NCBI GenBank assembly: GCA_947652115.1 | Contig: OX393562.1 | Coordinates: 22,978,923 to 23,042,922 of the forward strand | Direction of reading: 5' to 3' | From: Blastomussa wellsi | Lineage: Eukaryota; Cnidaria; Anthozoa; Scleractinia; Plerogyridae | Length of the DNA stretch: 64,000 nt | In this document: positions 24,201 to 30,997 of the stretch, piece after piece | Numbering within the stretch: position 1 is the stretch's first letter | How the letters are laid out: every line of letters begins with the position of its first letter | Made by a program: the position numbers and the translations under genes | The notes under the pieces: generated by a model | What the model was told of the DNA's origin: nothing | Database searches by the model: none | Seen by the model: only the letters and a program-made list of their open reading frames with translations

Positions 24201-24997
24201 ATTTTAATTCCATTAACACTTTCCTGGACACTTCGAACTTGTGCGTTTACATCAACAGGTCTGTTTGATTCCACCTTGCTTTGCCCAGCACTTCGACTAA
24301 TTTTGTTTTCAGTACTTTGATCGTTATTTAAAGTGTCACTGCTTGAATCAGCTTTATCATTTACGTGATTGTCTTCCGATTTCAACTGATTAGTTTCTCC
24401 CTGTGTAATTTCAACGCCGTTCACATTTTCCTTGCTCAAAGAAACGTGTTCCTTCTCCTGTCCTTCGTTTGGTTCCTCAGATTTCAATTTGCTGTCAGTT
24501 GATTCTTGCCGATGTTGATTAGTGTAACTTTCGGCCGATGTATTATCAACAAATTTCTTCTCCTCCTCAACTGATACGTCGATACGTTCGCTCGCAGGCT
24601 GGTCGACCTTAGAACGCACATCTTCTCCACTGTTAATATGAGAAAAAGTGTCTTTATCCAAACCTGAATCTGAAGTCAAAGGCTCTATGGGCGTTTCAAT
24701 GCCTTGCCTTTTTCCAGGCTTTACGCTTAACGTTTTCCCTTTACTGCTGTTAGGAGATTCGTCCTCGACTTCCGTCGGACTTCGCTTGTCTCTCTCTATA
24801 TAGTGGCCATTTTTATAGTTTATATGTTCTGGCCAATGTCTTTCATTAAAGCCTCCTAGGTTACCTGCTGCATATGTACTTAGAATATCCTGTTTGGGGT
24901 ACGGCTTTGCTTGTGTTGGCGATCGGTCGAAAAGAAGAAGAGGCAATAGGCAAAGTACTAAAGTCGCCAGAATATTTGGCGGCGACCAGCCAAACAT
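6227..24997 (-). CDS. Giant secreted His-Pro / Lys-Arg-Gln repeat polyprotein (about 6,256 aa, one exon)
   Basis: The start is the ATG at 24997. The frame is open further upstream, to 25054, but begins there with TTG, and the ATG opens a good signal peptide (MFGWSPPNILATLVLCLLPL, likely cut after PTQA). In order (residues from this ATG): acidic Ser/Asn/Thr-rich segment to about 480; His/Tyr/Arg-rich stretch and a Met/Gly/Asn-rich stretch to about 760; 18 His-Pro modules at about 860-4340 separated by basic linkers, most ending in [FY]GKSxVPKK-like motifs; then a C-terminal third of Lys-Arg-Gln units each ending in RPRVSVxVExxKSxVP-like motifs. No enzyme or adhesion domain is visible. Multiple dibasic sites suggest proprotein-convertase cleavage into many structural peptides. 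It is head-to-head with the plus-strand gene at 28849, which uses the same short signature. No frameshift or stop interrupts about 18.8 kb, which argues strongly for selection. No known family recognised; role as an extracellular structural precursor is inference. Confidence 0.85.
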   Translation of the reverse strand: MFGWSPPNILATLVLCLLPLLLFDRSPTQAKPYPKQDILSTYAAGNLGGFNERHWPEHINYKNGHYIERDKRSPTEVEDESPNSSKGKTLSVKPGKRQGIETPIEPLTSDSGLDKDTFSHINSGEDVRSKVDQPASERIDVSVEEEKKFVDNTSAESYTNQHRQESTDSKLKSEEPNEGQEKEHVSLSKENVNGVEITQGETNQLKSEDNHVNDKADSSSDTLNNDQSTENKISRSAGQSKVESNRPVDVNAQVRSVQESVNGIKMLGNIPSDKNAVKITGSSAPLQNSQSNLPISDVKARSQDAQSTITNNVNKQVNANETKITTAKVETPVTTTTSKDQNTAAPLENNAVSSTKAQSSPQENAAIHTVPQMQNAPVGPVRDALGNSGSEIVTTRGASDLDSYTERDTEPKPSNGPEVGHFQVDDKSADLEINANSAGVKVKAKPASLQVVSRPGSHSPSAAAQERSLYHHYRYPPYHPHHHWYPGMRRSYSHFHRGNSFHPYRSFPERRGFDSLYDEAPFYRRHLGYWYPHRHRHHFHDSYLYERSQMEEPDNYPKYHGRRRHKRRFRHMNGPFRRQFYNNIPIMNGMESPQMGMTPEEGTIPQLPFGGGMPFTQRQNVITPMPAPINVVGNPPPGLLGGINAANFAMNGINGFSNFNGGNEMNNINAFNGMSGINAMNGMGAMGLSSPGQMGNMEGLPGEISGGMEGIGNGGVVSGAARALGSRNVNPSSEVPRMAYKKTAILSSKSKKNKSATKEHLHDQKRDPTKNHTNANFEKKHSMERTDKGKVNVKSWEKTLKRYHRLNVFTSKAHERHQYRRNAKSSGKLETKKTDEKMKRKHVVSHLHAQHAKDVKGNRKNAIVMHRPPIIYHPPPEIYHRPDIVVHRAPIMLHRPPIIYHQPPIVVHRPAIIYHQPPIVFHQPPPVVHQPILHSHDTWVTKPMVYHTASMVSHAKTYYGIPSHVYAGDYGEGCHGAHCSYRKERVPHGNSTKTKNITHAIANKKKTKRDSFGDYMAYFTSLWKPKGLRKRAIDDEWDFMTSTEGSNEKLTFRNLNGGAVDKRDTITEFNGVNLKVKRESEKEEVQDSKEGIQKKKKKDVVVNRPPIIYHPPPEIYHRPDIVVHRPPLVIHRPPIIYHQPPVIVHRPAVVYHQPPIVFHQPPPAVSQPLLYSHDSFTVHPSFYATHHGSVVRDFGHYVGVPNVITNYGNPLFGRGPPIGKRSKIENAPSTENATNNDNSTETASKRESLENHDHKAKNESSEKAGKKNTVVVSRPPIIYHPPPEIYHRPIIVVHRPPIMIHRAPIFYHQPPVVVHRPAIVYHQPPLIFHQPPPMVHQPVLKSHDTWISHPVVVPYSARVMHHHTYVGVPDAYTVHHFGGHGNSFYKSHILKQAKSFVEKASERNKITGENNSTKSDTDSTIKDTKHNIASKLKTKKTGSQKGGKKNAVIVRRPPLVYHPPPEIYHRPEIVVHRAPIVIHRAPIIYHQPPVIVHRPAIVYHQPAIIFHQPPPVIHQQVFRSHDTYVSRPVTRLYGSRMHHAGHFYHIPHSYFHGHGGIHYMAYGKSKVPKKEDMEEEKGEPRATVKSIKRDKKLKTEKSSKTPRHTRRKHIALTRSKDKTETGIKLHKNHGSPLKHKIFYHKAKEITEKANKKNSVVIHRPPIIYHPPPEIYHRPDIVVHRAPIVLYRAPIIYHQPPVVVHRPAIVYHQPPIVFHQPPPMVHQPVLHSHDTWVTKPVVVPYASHVRHVATYKGVPHEEIFMHGIGTGAFGKSHVPITGTRRNNIDGIRDHKQTGDKETKTATDFNQPNDQANSPKTKGADDPKQRSGAGKRIARALTDLLAGKQWGLEENRKPVGAGTRIQRGLTDLLPRFGDQVASTYYSDFHLNNQRYNEVPEKAVGAAARIQRSIDGPYIKSRTEAVTVGASARIHRELADPWTSFEGEKPYEMYKRSSEETENISTPDENADKNTNSTKKTLLIIRRPPILYHPPSHMIHRPSIVVHRPDIIVHRHPIIFHRPPILVHRPPIIIHRQPVLIHRPPIIVHRPPLVFHRPAIIIHRRPYIIHHHPILFHRPPIVIHKGPQMIVHHSHLIHHYPMHMIHMHCPGCGFGKSTVARLEENTTEHDNKKTPHSDSTVTDAKGKSSNKPKRSVADKMSKKDSKEANRKRKRKDAHKKKKDVVVNRPPIIYHPPPEVYHRPDIVVHRAPILIHRPPIVYHQPPVVVHRPAVVYHQPPIVFHQPAPAVNQPLLFSHDSFVVHPMAFASHMGSVVNDAGHYVGLPHGGVTNFPGSIPHGSTGHVFPALNTNGWERRTEVVKPKNDKHAKINSEKTKIQQKRHSGTEKNVKPTEQISKHTKGERKNKVIVARPPMIYHPPPEIYDRPDIIVHRPDIVIHRPSIVYHQPSVVVHRAPVVYQQPPVVFHQPAPMVSQPVYHAHDTYAAHAMFRPHVSHIAHSETYVGAPHFYPGHNDYGWGLSAHVPFTQTPQYGYTANNGYSGYAGYTPSPTYGYSSNGPAFGRSQVENSKSKKTKKKDHEIHSDDSTSKKDNNTRKRRSTELSKRHFHHHHHHHRHYRHGHHHRGNKRFYHLRPISSFAHRGHRKHVVIIHRPPLIYHPPPQVYRRPDIMMHFPPIVYHRPAIMFQQPPTIVHHPSIIYHQPPVVFHNPPPIIHSPIIHSREIMTPQLQHIMVPTSSSYVHPAGNYFGPVVPRQAYGKSGIERTDTEINAPKSRSISDSERKSEDLKAKADKKRETISTPEAKRENKGSKKQNVDLVVHQPPIVYHPPPDIFDKPTVVMHQPPMVFRRPPILIHRAPVVVHRPPVIIHRPPIVLHQPTPVYHVAHGHFFHPMSYGIGRSTIENESPEISIKQKHSGGDHKDTNSAANVSKEKPRTNKGDRKNLVVVHRPPMIYHPPPEIYDRPDVIVHRPDIVVHRPSVVYHQPSVVIHRPAIIYHQPPIVFHQPPPMIHQPIMHAHDTYLAHPVPMPYTSQVHHSASYVGAPHFFHQPLFGGYVDHAFGKSAVEKVNSKTISKGDASKNEKESHSTDKTHPRSTRDTEREREIHQRSSEKSIGHKKNKVVVARPPMIYHPPPEIYDRPDVIVHRPDVVIHRPSIVYHQPSVVVHRPPIIYQQPPVVFHQPSPLVHQPIMHAHDTYVAHPVPVPYSSQIQHTSTYVGSPHYYPGGWNYGWSQPHSFGPAYGKSNVPKKNDKSSKNGSLRSEHKDKVRRAAKDDQGRKDKKVKAKSDEKSKKKNHVVIQRPPLIYHPSPEVYHKPNIIMHRPDIVIHRPSVVYHQPSVVVHRPSVIYQQPPVVFHQPSPMVRQPILQAHDSYVAHPYLKPYSSLVYNGGHDVGAPHFNGNGWGWGGDRDAFDHAFGKSEVEKSHKKQRTHVQKSKQVLKDNRRTLEKEENDMEDAIREKNETNATNTGNKKNLVIMRRPPLIYHPPPEVYHKPDIIMHRPDIVIHRPSIVFHQPSVVVHRPAVIYHQPPVVFHQPSPMVHQPILHSHDTYLAHPHFVPFSSHVHHTESYVGAPHFYPGDWGSGTHGYGGIYNHAFGKSLVEKASKHQRKSNTDKGNRKGNRRTLQSAKNFKSNNDTSESKKDANKGHKKNLVVMQRPPLIYHPPPEIYHKPDIIVHRPDLVIHRPSVVFHQPSVVVHRPPVIYHQPPVVFHQPSPMVHQPIFHSHETYFAHPHFVPYLSHLTHAGSYVGAPHFFPSHWGPTHGFGHFMGHAFDKSKVEKGSKKEKLGTTIKGKNATLSKRSDGFSRNKTRRDTKEAETDQKAKTLKYIFGGIKKREHSKDLNERTEMKAVPLHPQKEDKKHHKKGHKKNMVIIQRPALIYHPPPEIYDRPSIIVHRPDFVIHQPSVVYHQSSVVVHRPPIIYNPPPVVFHQPAPMVRQPMYTAHDLYHSHPHFVPYASHISHANTYVGAPHYYAGRWRYDYSLPDNTLAQQSGWNSWTGFRGPWFPYQSYRTKYFAPEPESRRVMRGPHPLAFSKSLVQKHVEKPEVSSKIHENHKKREHSRRSHRPLRKRERHRRSGESKKGTRSRLHTKGHQNSEGGKKNLVIMRRPTLIYHPPTEVYHKPDVIMHRPDIVIHQPSVVYHQPSVLVHRPPVIYRQPPVVFHQPAPMVRQPIFHAQESYMSHTGFVPYASHMQHTGTYVGAPQFFHGGLNYGYSPAFGKSHVLKHKANSEQHHKKSEKKNKIESTKGETLHPQRENDEKASKKNDIVVSRPPIIYHPPPEIYHRPDIVVHRAPIVLHRPPIIYHQPPVVVHRPAVVYHQPPVVFHQPPPTVNQPILHSHDSFVVRPAARFLPQGSTVTHSMSYVGIPNHVVHGDELEFHHFHRSKIEHTGKQRHVQKPLKAKIAKSTISKTPTTNKENTETTITDQTQKKTLRSTIRHHRLGKRQLMGSHSLYGPVSPINNIQELHKSVEQKEKLSTIPGKASNRQIEVAKRSDESGYDITKRQIIVPETAENVYRNSLPSVYNALEPPAFQNQAVEDSEELPHSDGISTPHLPGFVSSLQDIQELAGLGTARSTFPLSLQQFLPTTPKEDSPDVRVHVETTKSSIPVKKLDKRQILPLYQQQSPAAMPRVLIQQPSLGDLGVIHAAAPPSIYNLFSQYHPAYHTIPDPLHYLQMATQLQHRPRVNINVQSARSTIPDMEHVLEKRSKEPKSKRQLLAALPPLSPGIPLGGLHGLEGARILHNIFPYSPYSPLYFPPLPYLRYPDESEPEQTTYPEALHLFHHPVQQVNSLYSTLPEDESSEPPAFNPWASYLSALYHSFFGYPPYNSHHKPKVHVEVQASKSHIPKASKTENKQEGHSHAHIFKRQLYNYLPGVPLTSHYALPTAVNYGVPGYPFQRNSPHININVETAKKNGIPSVVKERRSPKGDITKHREESKTGDKRDELVDGGENDQEINPNQASSNFANAPGNQFVAQSPEEMTSNDNEQLQGQDEVSQQRQYQEMVGQRQELEQNSAQNLMPSQSEAMTVPFQAQRLAFRGGSAPMQIPIQQAIQSDFQAPFQPPFVVPFQGMLPSVLPGDSSIPIPEQSNPQPATQTEEEQPKHTSINVNVAAKSTVPKKTSKKNKNTLHKRQFVASTQRLTPAYEIPIPYNSGSQVPIRNKPRVSINVQTAKKSAVENDQNKRQGISLLTRFPAMQVLPQTFKQNGILMPAFNTIPINHKIKANGMLLEELQRNRKHKIPKRSKSKTGSKKQASLRSQSSEMGEGQRKQRENAKKREFYAIPQSPLAVQQYPVPTQLNVHPRPHVSVNVEVNKRKSEFPRRRHHGRSQLKGLKFDEKVDRRGNSKSKRQVYGMEQLPHMIHFPVVSAPLSSQIPLTHQRPRVSVHVETSKKKNKLLGQNDLNNEPAKKDRRQIYGLSELPHEGLPFPPASQGQAIGYLPSTARTPHISVDVEASKRSDEEDLQKEIHKRQVFGQQPPLAQPFQQSQETISTSNDQEPLQSDGQANSALTQSPIEVQEEPQQDQSLSTALHSNPTVLQQQQEVELSSDAVPSQTSLNEADYQRPRVSVHVEASKRSKGKRKESTTKKIAVKRRMDAENDEKRQLYQAEQEPEDYEPEENDQETAVNDGDLLQDQRPRVSVKVDVAKKKHHVTGTEKIRNPVKRQYPVPIYGGLNKIQSSLDQNNQFMAVENQDHNEQGVQQVAMLPQSQSEAPEQQQEQQQQQPVMQPVAFLQSTENQQQQQIQPFHPVLLPLTHTTEDNTRPKVSISVQTAKSLISTSKDRVKTLGHHKEQTRERKSKRQLFGTVPLLSSLGQTTVPGKAPKENGRSTLPQPMKAHSTIENHIQNGRKDKRSWKRQLYSYLGGQQEQQFVPAQPLQSIAEPQQQQEATVQPVQAFQQDTSAQLTPVNLPQASLLQADDQEPPAPYLAQTVVPENNQQASVSPVQSQESSVSPLGTLQRPRVSINVQTAKSHVPNPTRTLHGNTLASKPPRSQLVAGKGQETKKFKRQFDLLGGGVIERRRGPKFVTGPLKKAREENLFGLGNNPNKPVEVFTDPIANLVAGGAGGRKRPKLGGIRLDSPTGVGALPLKAAANPFEGRLPSDLGAPAIIQDSPTETTAPLAQETGVGAAPLFRPPTGIGGSLDSLEREDSTNIPLSDLPSTGPAVFPLPSINRAFFPNFPVPAAPLPQGNPLLLAPRMFPILPLAPPMAVPPMAESPMGEPPTLHETAPEFPQAPPQLAPMLPPVVPMPIRNPSPAPALPSPESLFSEPADDKPSVHVNVETSRSNVPERERHSTQHSNGPANRG
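6230..11820 (-). repeat. Lys-Arg-Gln module array in the giant protein
   Basis: The C-terminal third repeats a unit: a Lys-Arg-Gln site (14 KRQ by my count, plus one RRQ and one KRE), a hydrophobic, Pro/Gln-rich segment often starting QLYxxL or QVYG, then a conserved tail of the form RPRVSVNVETAKSxVP (14 recognisable copies), then a basic linker to the next KR. Cleavage after KR would leave N-terminal Gln on almost every product, which commonly cyclises to pyroglutamate. Units differ too much in length for this to be a simple DNA satellite. Confidence 0.85.
11973..22421 (-). repeat. 18 tandem His-Pro heptad modules in the giant protein
   Basis: Each module has about ten consecutive heptapeptides of the form [PAD]-[IV]-[IV]-[VYF]-H-[RQ]-P, for example DIVVHRP then PIIYHQP, placing His at every seventh residue. 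Most modules then close with a SHDTW-like segment, a xYVGxPH segment and a terminal [FY]GKSxVxK motif. I count 18 modules. The module near 18670-19080 is expanded to about 17 heptads and ends in HCPGCGFGKS. Linkers between modules are Lys/Arg/Ser-rich with dibasic sites. A His-rich run (eight consecutive His near 17290-17315) sits between the modules at 17455-17930 and 16860-17220. The regular His spacing suggests metal binding or pH-dependent cross-linking; this is inference. Confidence 0.9.
19205..19525 (-). repeat. Four-copy VGAxxRIxR repeat inside the giant protein
   Basis: Between two His-Pro modules the frame encodes four spaced copies of an unrelated motif: GAGKRIARALTDLL, VGAGTRIQRGLTDLL, VGAAARIQRSIDGP and VGASARIHRELADPW, about 20 to 40 residues apart. 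The pattern [VS]-G-A-x-x-R-I-x-R-x-[LI] would form a short amphipathic helix. It is found nowhere else in the window and breaks the otherwise regular modular plan. Confidence 0.8.
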
Positions 24998-27900
24998 TAT
25001 GTGGCTTTTTAGTACATTAAAACTTTCCCAAGAAAATGAGCGCGGTCTCTCCAACCATTGTTTTGTTATTACATCACAAGTCGTTTCTGTCGCCGGTTCG
25101 TGAACAGTGTAAAGATGATATAAGGGGCGCGGAATTTGGATTTTGTGGTCTTATCTCATGGAACCAGAAAGAACACCTGTTTGCTCCCAATCAAAAGTAC
25201 ACACAGCGACAGGTATTTCTCGCTAGGGCGATCAAAATTTCACTCTGTGAGTGGTAGGTTCGCTGTTTAAGGTGCACAAATGCTTGTGACTCCTTAAGTT
25301 CAATGAACAATTTAAGTGTCAAAATTTTATAGCTCAAAAACACAGTCACAAAAACCTTGTGTTTTTTTTACTCTTAAAAGTTCTTGCAAAGAGACTACAA
25401 AACGCCCGGCGAAATATGACTGCCATTAACTGTGGCTCAATTGCTAACCAACGGAAATAAAATAATAGTAATAATGATCATTAATCTTGAGTAAATAGCC
25501 CCGACCTCAGAATTGGCTTAAAGATGTAAGTTGTTAACATGGTCAAATTACATACTCGCAATAGATTATTTTGTCTATCACAAATCAGTTAATTAACAAA
25601 GATTTCGGCAGCCTAAATCAGTGATTGTGAAAAGCACAAACGAAATATATCTTCTCTAAGGCTGACTTGTCAAACGAAACGCTTCGATGAATAAGCTTTC
25701 TTGGGTAACCATTTTGAAAGAAAATTTGGTATGACTTTGGTGACTATTTACAGTTTACTAAGAAATTACTCAAAAACATTTACAAACACAAACTAACACT
25801 GAAATCAGTGTTTAACAATAGCAATAATTACAATCTGCCAAGCCAAAATGAAAAAAAGCTACCGCAAATAAACCGTGTTTGTACCGCTGATTGTTTTTCT
25901 GCCCATTTCGCGAATTTGTTTTGGCTAATTTAGGTTAAACAGAGAACCAGGTGATAAACAGGTAATCAGAAGTGCCTCTATTCAGACCTAAATGTCCAAT
26001 AAACAACGCTTAAGGTGACTCCAGAAAACGCCATGGTGTCTTCTTACTTGTCCAATTAATGAGTACTTGCTATACTGAAATTTGTTTGGTCATAAATTAA
26101 CGGCTTTGCTCTATTTGATCAATTTTTTTTAATAAACACAAATTATCATTTCCTTGTAAGGTCCTTTAGATAACTGAACTAAAACATGTTCGAGCATTTC
26201 TTTTCGTTTCAAAAGTAAATATTTCCTCGAGGGACAACTAAATATTTTCAAATAATTTGAAATGGAAAATAATTAGAAAGCTTGTGGCGCAACATCAATC
26301 ATTCAGGCTAAAGCCTAACGCCGGCTTTAAGAAATTGTTTAGTCTTCGTTGACATTGTTTTGCCACTGTGTTACTGGGGATGTTCCTCTACTGGCCGTAC
26401 TGTAAAAAACTTTCAAGTGCGTTTTGACTAGCACTTGTAAAACATTCCGTCGCTTGTTCTAGTTATTTGGTAAGCTTGCTTTGAGTTTGAAATGTCGATT
26501 CTCCTTACTTTTCCCATCTATTTTCCATAATAATACGTGGGAGAGTTTATTGGAAATCAAACCATTAAGTAAGTACCATGCCCTAGTTATTTATTTTCCG
26601 ACTCTCCAAACCTGTCGGTTTGACATTTTATTGGTCTTGTAAGGAAAATAGCTTTTGATCACAATTGGAAATTAATTAAGGGTAAATGAGCCGTTCGAGG
26701 GCTCATAGCATTGGCAATAGTTCTCGATGAGGTGAACGTGAGTTCCTCTTCAGTTCTGAACATGAACTTGTATGCTGCTCGACAAGATATCGTGGTCCTT
26801 GTAATTCTTTTAGCAGGGAAAGGAGAGTGCCTGGTGCCTTTTAGAACCTGCAGCTAATGAATGCCAAAGAAAACTTATCAGAAATTCACTGGCGCTTCAG
26901 GTTGCGGAGATAATCTCAATACCCCTTCAAACATTCACTTATGGTAGAAACGTCAGATTAAGGAGAATAAAGACAATTAATCGCTTTTGGATGTATATAC
27001 TGAGTCCGGGAAAATACTTTACGTGAAATAAGACAAGGAAAACAGATCGTAATAAAATAGTAATTACTTTAGCAAGACGCTGGCTTTCTTATTAAACTGA
27101 ACAGTTAATTAAAATTTGTTTCGTTTGTTTAACATAACTGATTTTGTCATTAAATCTGACCAACTTTTGTCTTTTAGGAGTAGGAGAGTATATCGTGCTT
27201 GATCTTGATTGGGAAAGTACAATCTATGAGCGCCAAAAGATCAGACTGATACTTGTCTCTCGTCACTCGTTTTCTAAACTAACTATAAGCTTAAGCCACC
27301 ATATGAAGTTAGAAACGCTTTCGGTAGCTATAGGTCCCAAACAGTTGAAACCATAAATTGACCGTATTGTTTTATCTTTGATATTTGTTTTTATCTTGCG
27401 GTTAAGGTATTCCTATTATAAGGTCTACCTTATATTTTCAGATATCGCTTTGAGAAATCTAGATCTGTTTTCATCGAATGTTGTTTTAGTGGATGGCAGT
27501 GTCGAGTGTGATGGTTTTCATAATAGAAAAATACAACAGGCAATTTATTATTTGCGACACAGACTTCTTAATTCCACGTAGATATTCCATTCGTCGCCGC
27601 AAACAACTAAGTTGCAGGAATAACAGTTGACACTAAAAAATCTAATAGTTTCTTAATTAAGCCAACTGAAGTTGTCTAACTAGAATTGTCTTTATAGGGT
27701 TTCCATACAAATAGGGTGTGCGACTGAATCTGCTTCTTATATAAACAATATTTCTTCAATTAGTTTGAAAACTAACGCCAGCTTCTTTAGGTCCTTTCGT
27801 GTTTCGCAGGTGGTAGTGCTGTTCAACAAGGCGTCAACTTGAATTTAATTGTTGAAACAGTTCAATTGATTGAACTCTTAAGAGGGTCAACACAAGCACA

Positions 27901-28848
27901 AAGAAATCGTTGACATTTTCATCGATGCACGATTGCACAATTGCTGAATCAAGATATCAATTCCAACTTAAAGAAACAAAGAAAGCAAATTCATTCATAA
28001 CATTTCTGATTCCGGTCAATGGTATGACAACGCTCGAAGTATTTAATGACTGAGATCAAAAGAGACGCGAGTTAAAAATTCTACATCGTATAAATCGAAA
28101 AGCAAAACATTGAATTTGAATTATTGTTTGTGGCATTTTGAGTTTTGCACCAATAAATATTTATTTGTAACGCGATCCGTCTAAACATTCTAATTGTTTG
28201 TTTTGTCTTGCGAAGTGATAATTGCCCTTTGTCCAAACTAGACAAAACAATTAGAAAATAAAACCCTGCATAGTACAATAACACAATTTTTCAAAGCCAT
28301 ATACACATGAGCAATTTGTCGCAATCGTAACCTGGTGACTTTATTTTCTCGTAGTTCAACAGTTCCTCTGGATCAACGCAGCCGACCGTTTCCAGGAGGT
28401 AACCAAATATGGTTGTGTACCAGCTGACTCTACACGGGGCTGACACAGCCACAACAATTGGAAGAAAGCAAAGTTGCCCACCCCTGACTTTTCAAACAGG
28501 TGACCTAAATAACTAATTAACGAGTGTTACCAATTATTTCTCTCGTAGGAAGATTAAAAGAAATTGAATATCGTACCTCGTGTTTAACGAGGAAATGTGC
28601 CGTGATGTCGTGCAAAGGAACGGCTCTTGTTGACTTCTCAATAATTTGAGTCAAAGTTATCTGACATTTTGACGGTCAAAGAAACATTTGTTTCTTCTTT
28701 TAAATGTTTTATTTGCCACGTTATTTTCAATATTACAAAAGAATATTTAATAACTGACGTAAGGGTAGTTCGTTTGTTTGCAAGATCAGTGCGGTCTCAG
28801 CAAGGGCTTAGTTTTGTCTTTCGTGCCTCACGGAAGACTGTGGCAAAG
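24998..28848. promoter_or_regulatory. 3.85 kb divergent intergenic region between two head-to-head precursor genes
   Basis: Separates the start codons of the minus-strand giant gene and the plus-strand Gly-rich gene, so it must contain both promoters and any 5' untranslated exons. A TATA-like CCTTATATCATC (minus strand) lies near 25115, about 120 bases before the giant's ATG. No other element was convincing, and the open frames inside are short and unrecognised. Because both genes encode proteins with the same signature, shared regulation from this region is plausible but not shown. Confidence 0.45.
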
Positions 28849-30561
28849 ATGGGACTAAATCGCCCTTTTCTATTAGTATTTCTAGTCATAGCAAGTCTTC
28901 TCGTTCTTCATGGTAAGCCGCTAGCACAAGATAATGACGAAAAAGAACGACTGAAAAGAGAAGAACCCGAAGAAGATGCGCCAGAGTCTTCAGACGAAGA
29001 ACCAGTGGAAAAGGAAGACGATAAACCAGCGGGAGATAATCAAAACGAGCCCGCAGAGGAAGACAGAGCAAACCAGGACGATGAAAATTCCGTTGAAAAA
29101 ACTTCTGAAGACAGTACTTCGAGCGAGGTAGCCGACGAGGCGACCGAAAGCAGAAAACAGCAAAAACAAAAAAGCTCTAAGAGGTGGTTCAACCCCGGTC
29201 AATTTGGATTTGGAGGATTGGGGTATCCCGGCTGGGGTGGACTTCATGGATTAGGTTTTGGAGGTTTGTATCCAGGCGGAGTCGCGCCTGGTTATGGATA
29301 TGGCGTCGGAGCAGGTCTTGGTTGGCCTGGTTATTGGTACAAGTCCGCTATCCCAAAAGGCAAAAAACCCCAAAGCTCGTCAAAAAAGTTCGGGGTTGAA
29401 CATCCTTGGGGGTATGGCCTTGGGTATTCTGGTGGCTATGGCCCTTGGGGCGGCTCCTACGGTGTTGGACTCGGACCGTATGGTTATGGTTTGGGAGGTT
29501 TTCCAGGCTATGGGTTTATACCAAACCCGGGATTGTTTCCTACTCCTTTTTTCCGTTCTGGTGTTCCAACAAAATCCAATAAGAAGGCCGCAAACAGGAG
29601 AGAAACTGTAGCGAAGAGGTTTTATAGCTATGGCCACTTTGGTGTTCCCGCTGGATATGGATATCCCGGATGGGCTAACTACGGACATCCTGGGTTCGGC
29701 TTTGGTGCTCCTATTTTCGGTGGTTATAGCCCTTTTATAGGCTACGGGCCTTTTGGTTCCTGCTTCTATAGGTCCAATATTCCTAAAGATAAGACGGACA
29801 GTGGTAAAACCAAGCGCGACACAACTGGCAAAGCGAAGAAGAAATGCTGTGGTGGTTTTGGAGGCTGTGGTGGACTTGGAGGTTGTGGTGGATTTGGAGA
29901 TTGTGGTGGACTTGGAGGTTGTGGTGGATTTGGAGATTGTGGTAGATTTGGAGGTTATGGTGGATTTGGGGGTTGGGGTGGATTAGGACTTGGTGGATTA
30001 GGAGTACTCGGACATGGACTAGGATATGGAGGATTTGGCCGCGGTGGGTGGGGCTGGGGCGGATTCGGTTATCCTCCCTACGGTGGTTGTGGTTTCGGAG
30101 GCTTCGGTGGATGGGGCCCAGGCTGTGGATTCTTCAGATCAAAAATTTCTGACAAGGATAAAGCATCGCAATCCGAGACAAAACCAAAACGGGAAGTAGA
30201 TGACGACAAACTAGCGGAAGAAAATCAAACAACAGAAGGCACAGAATCAAAGGACGACAAAAAAGGAAAGAATGGCTGCGGTTGTGCACCACCATCCTCA
30301 GACAACCCTGAAAACAACAAGGTTGAAAAAAGATGTTGTTGTGGGGGCACTGGATATCTAGGACTACCTTTCTTTGGAGGGTATGGCGGACTTGGAGGAT
30401 ATGGAGGATATGGAGGATATGGAGGATATGGAGGGTACGGACTAGGATATGGCTACGGGTATCCTTTCCTCGGCGGCCTGGGATGTGGCGGCTTGGGATA
30501 TGGTTTGGGTTACGCTAATGGCTTCGGTGGCTGCGGTTTCCCCTGTGGAGATGATGTCGAG
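28849..30561 (+). CDS. Gly/Tyr-rich secreted precursor, exon 1 (gene spans 28849-37563)
   Basis: The ATG at 28849 starts a clear signal peptide (MGLNRPFLLVFLVIASLLVL, cut near HGKPLA). An upstream in-frame ATG at 28669 gives no signal sequence and lies in probable 5' UTR. An acidic Glu/Asp-rich pro-region to about residue 100 follows, then Gly/Tyr/Phe-rich domains each closed by a short signature: WYKSAIPKG, FFRSGVPTK, FYRSNIPKD, FFRSKISDK, with dibasic linkers (VAKR, KTKR, VEKR). The third domain is a GGCGG/GGFGG array and the last begins KRCCCGG. A donor GTCGAG/GTAAGG ends the exon in phase 0 at codon 571; reading on would add only 11 residues to a stop. I join it to the exon at 34088 (phase 0). 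Four exons give about 1,276 aa. A separate shorter gene ending at 30597 remains possible. Confidence 0.8.
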
Positions 30562-30997
30562 GTAAGGCATGAGACTAATAAGGGTTTCTTTGTATAGTTA
30601 AGCTCAGTAAGCATGTTGGTTCCCATTTGTTATTCTTTCGACATGACTAAAATTTAGCTACCTTTATATATAGCATTGCTTAACTGTAGCGTTACCGTTT
30701 AGCGCCAAATTTAGCGAGCCTAGTCACGTGGTGCGGTAATACCCATTCGGTGTAAAATGAAACTTAGTCTTAAAAATATTGTCTACTATTTTCCCTTGGA
30801 GTTTTGATAACACATAAGCCTTCGTCTGATTTATGACAACAGAGTTTGAATGAGTTTATATTGAATCATGTCCAGCTTTCTTATGTCGAAACCAAAAGAT
30901 GACCAAAGAAAGTAGAATCAAGTTCGGTGCTTGAACACGGCTAAATGTGCAGTTCATTTTCCAAGACAAATAAAGTGAAAAATATAAAACAACTAAA

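Noticed and set aside
24998..25054. Extension of the giant protein upstream of the ATG at 24997
   Set aside because: The frame is open but begins at TTG, and the extra 19 residues would bury the signal peptide.
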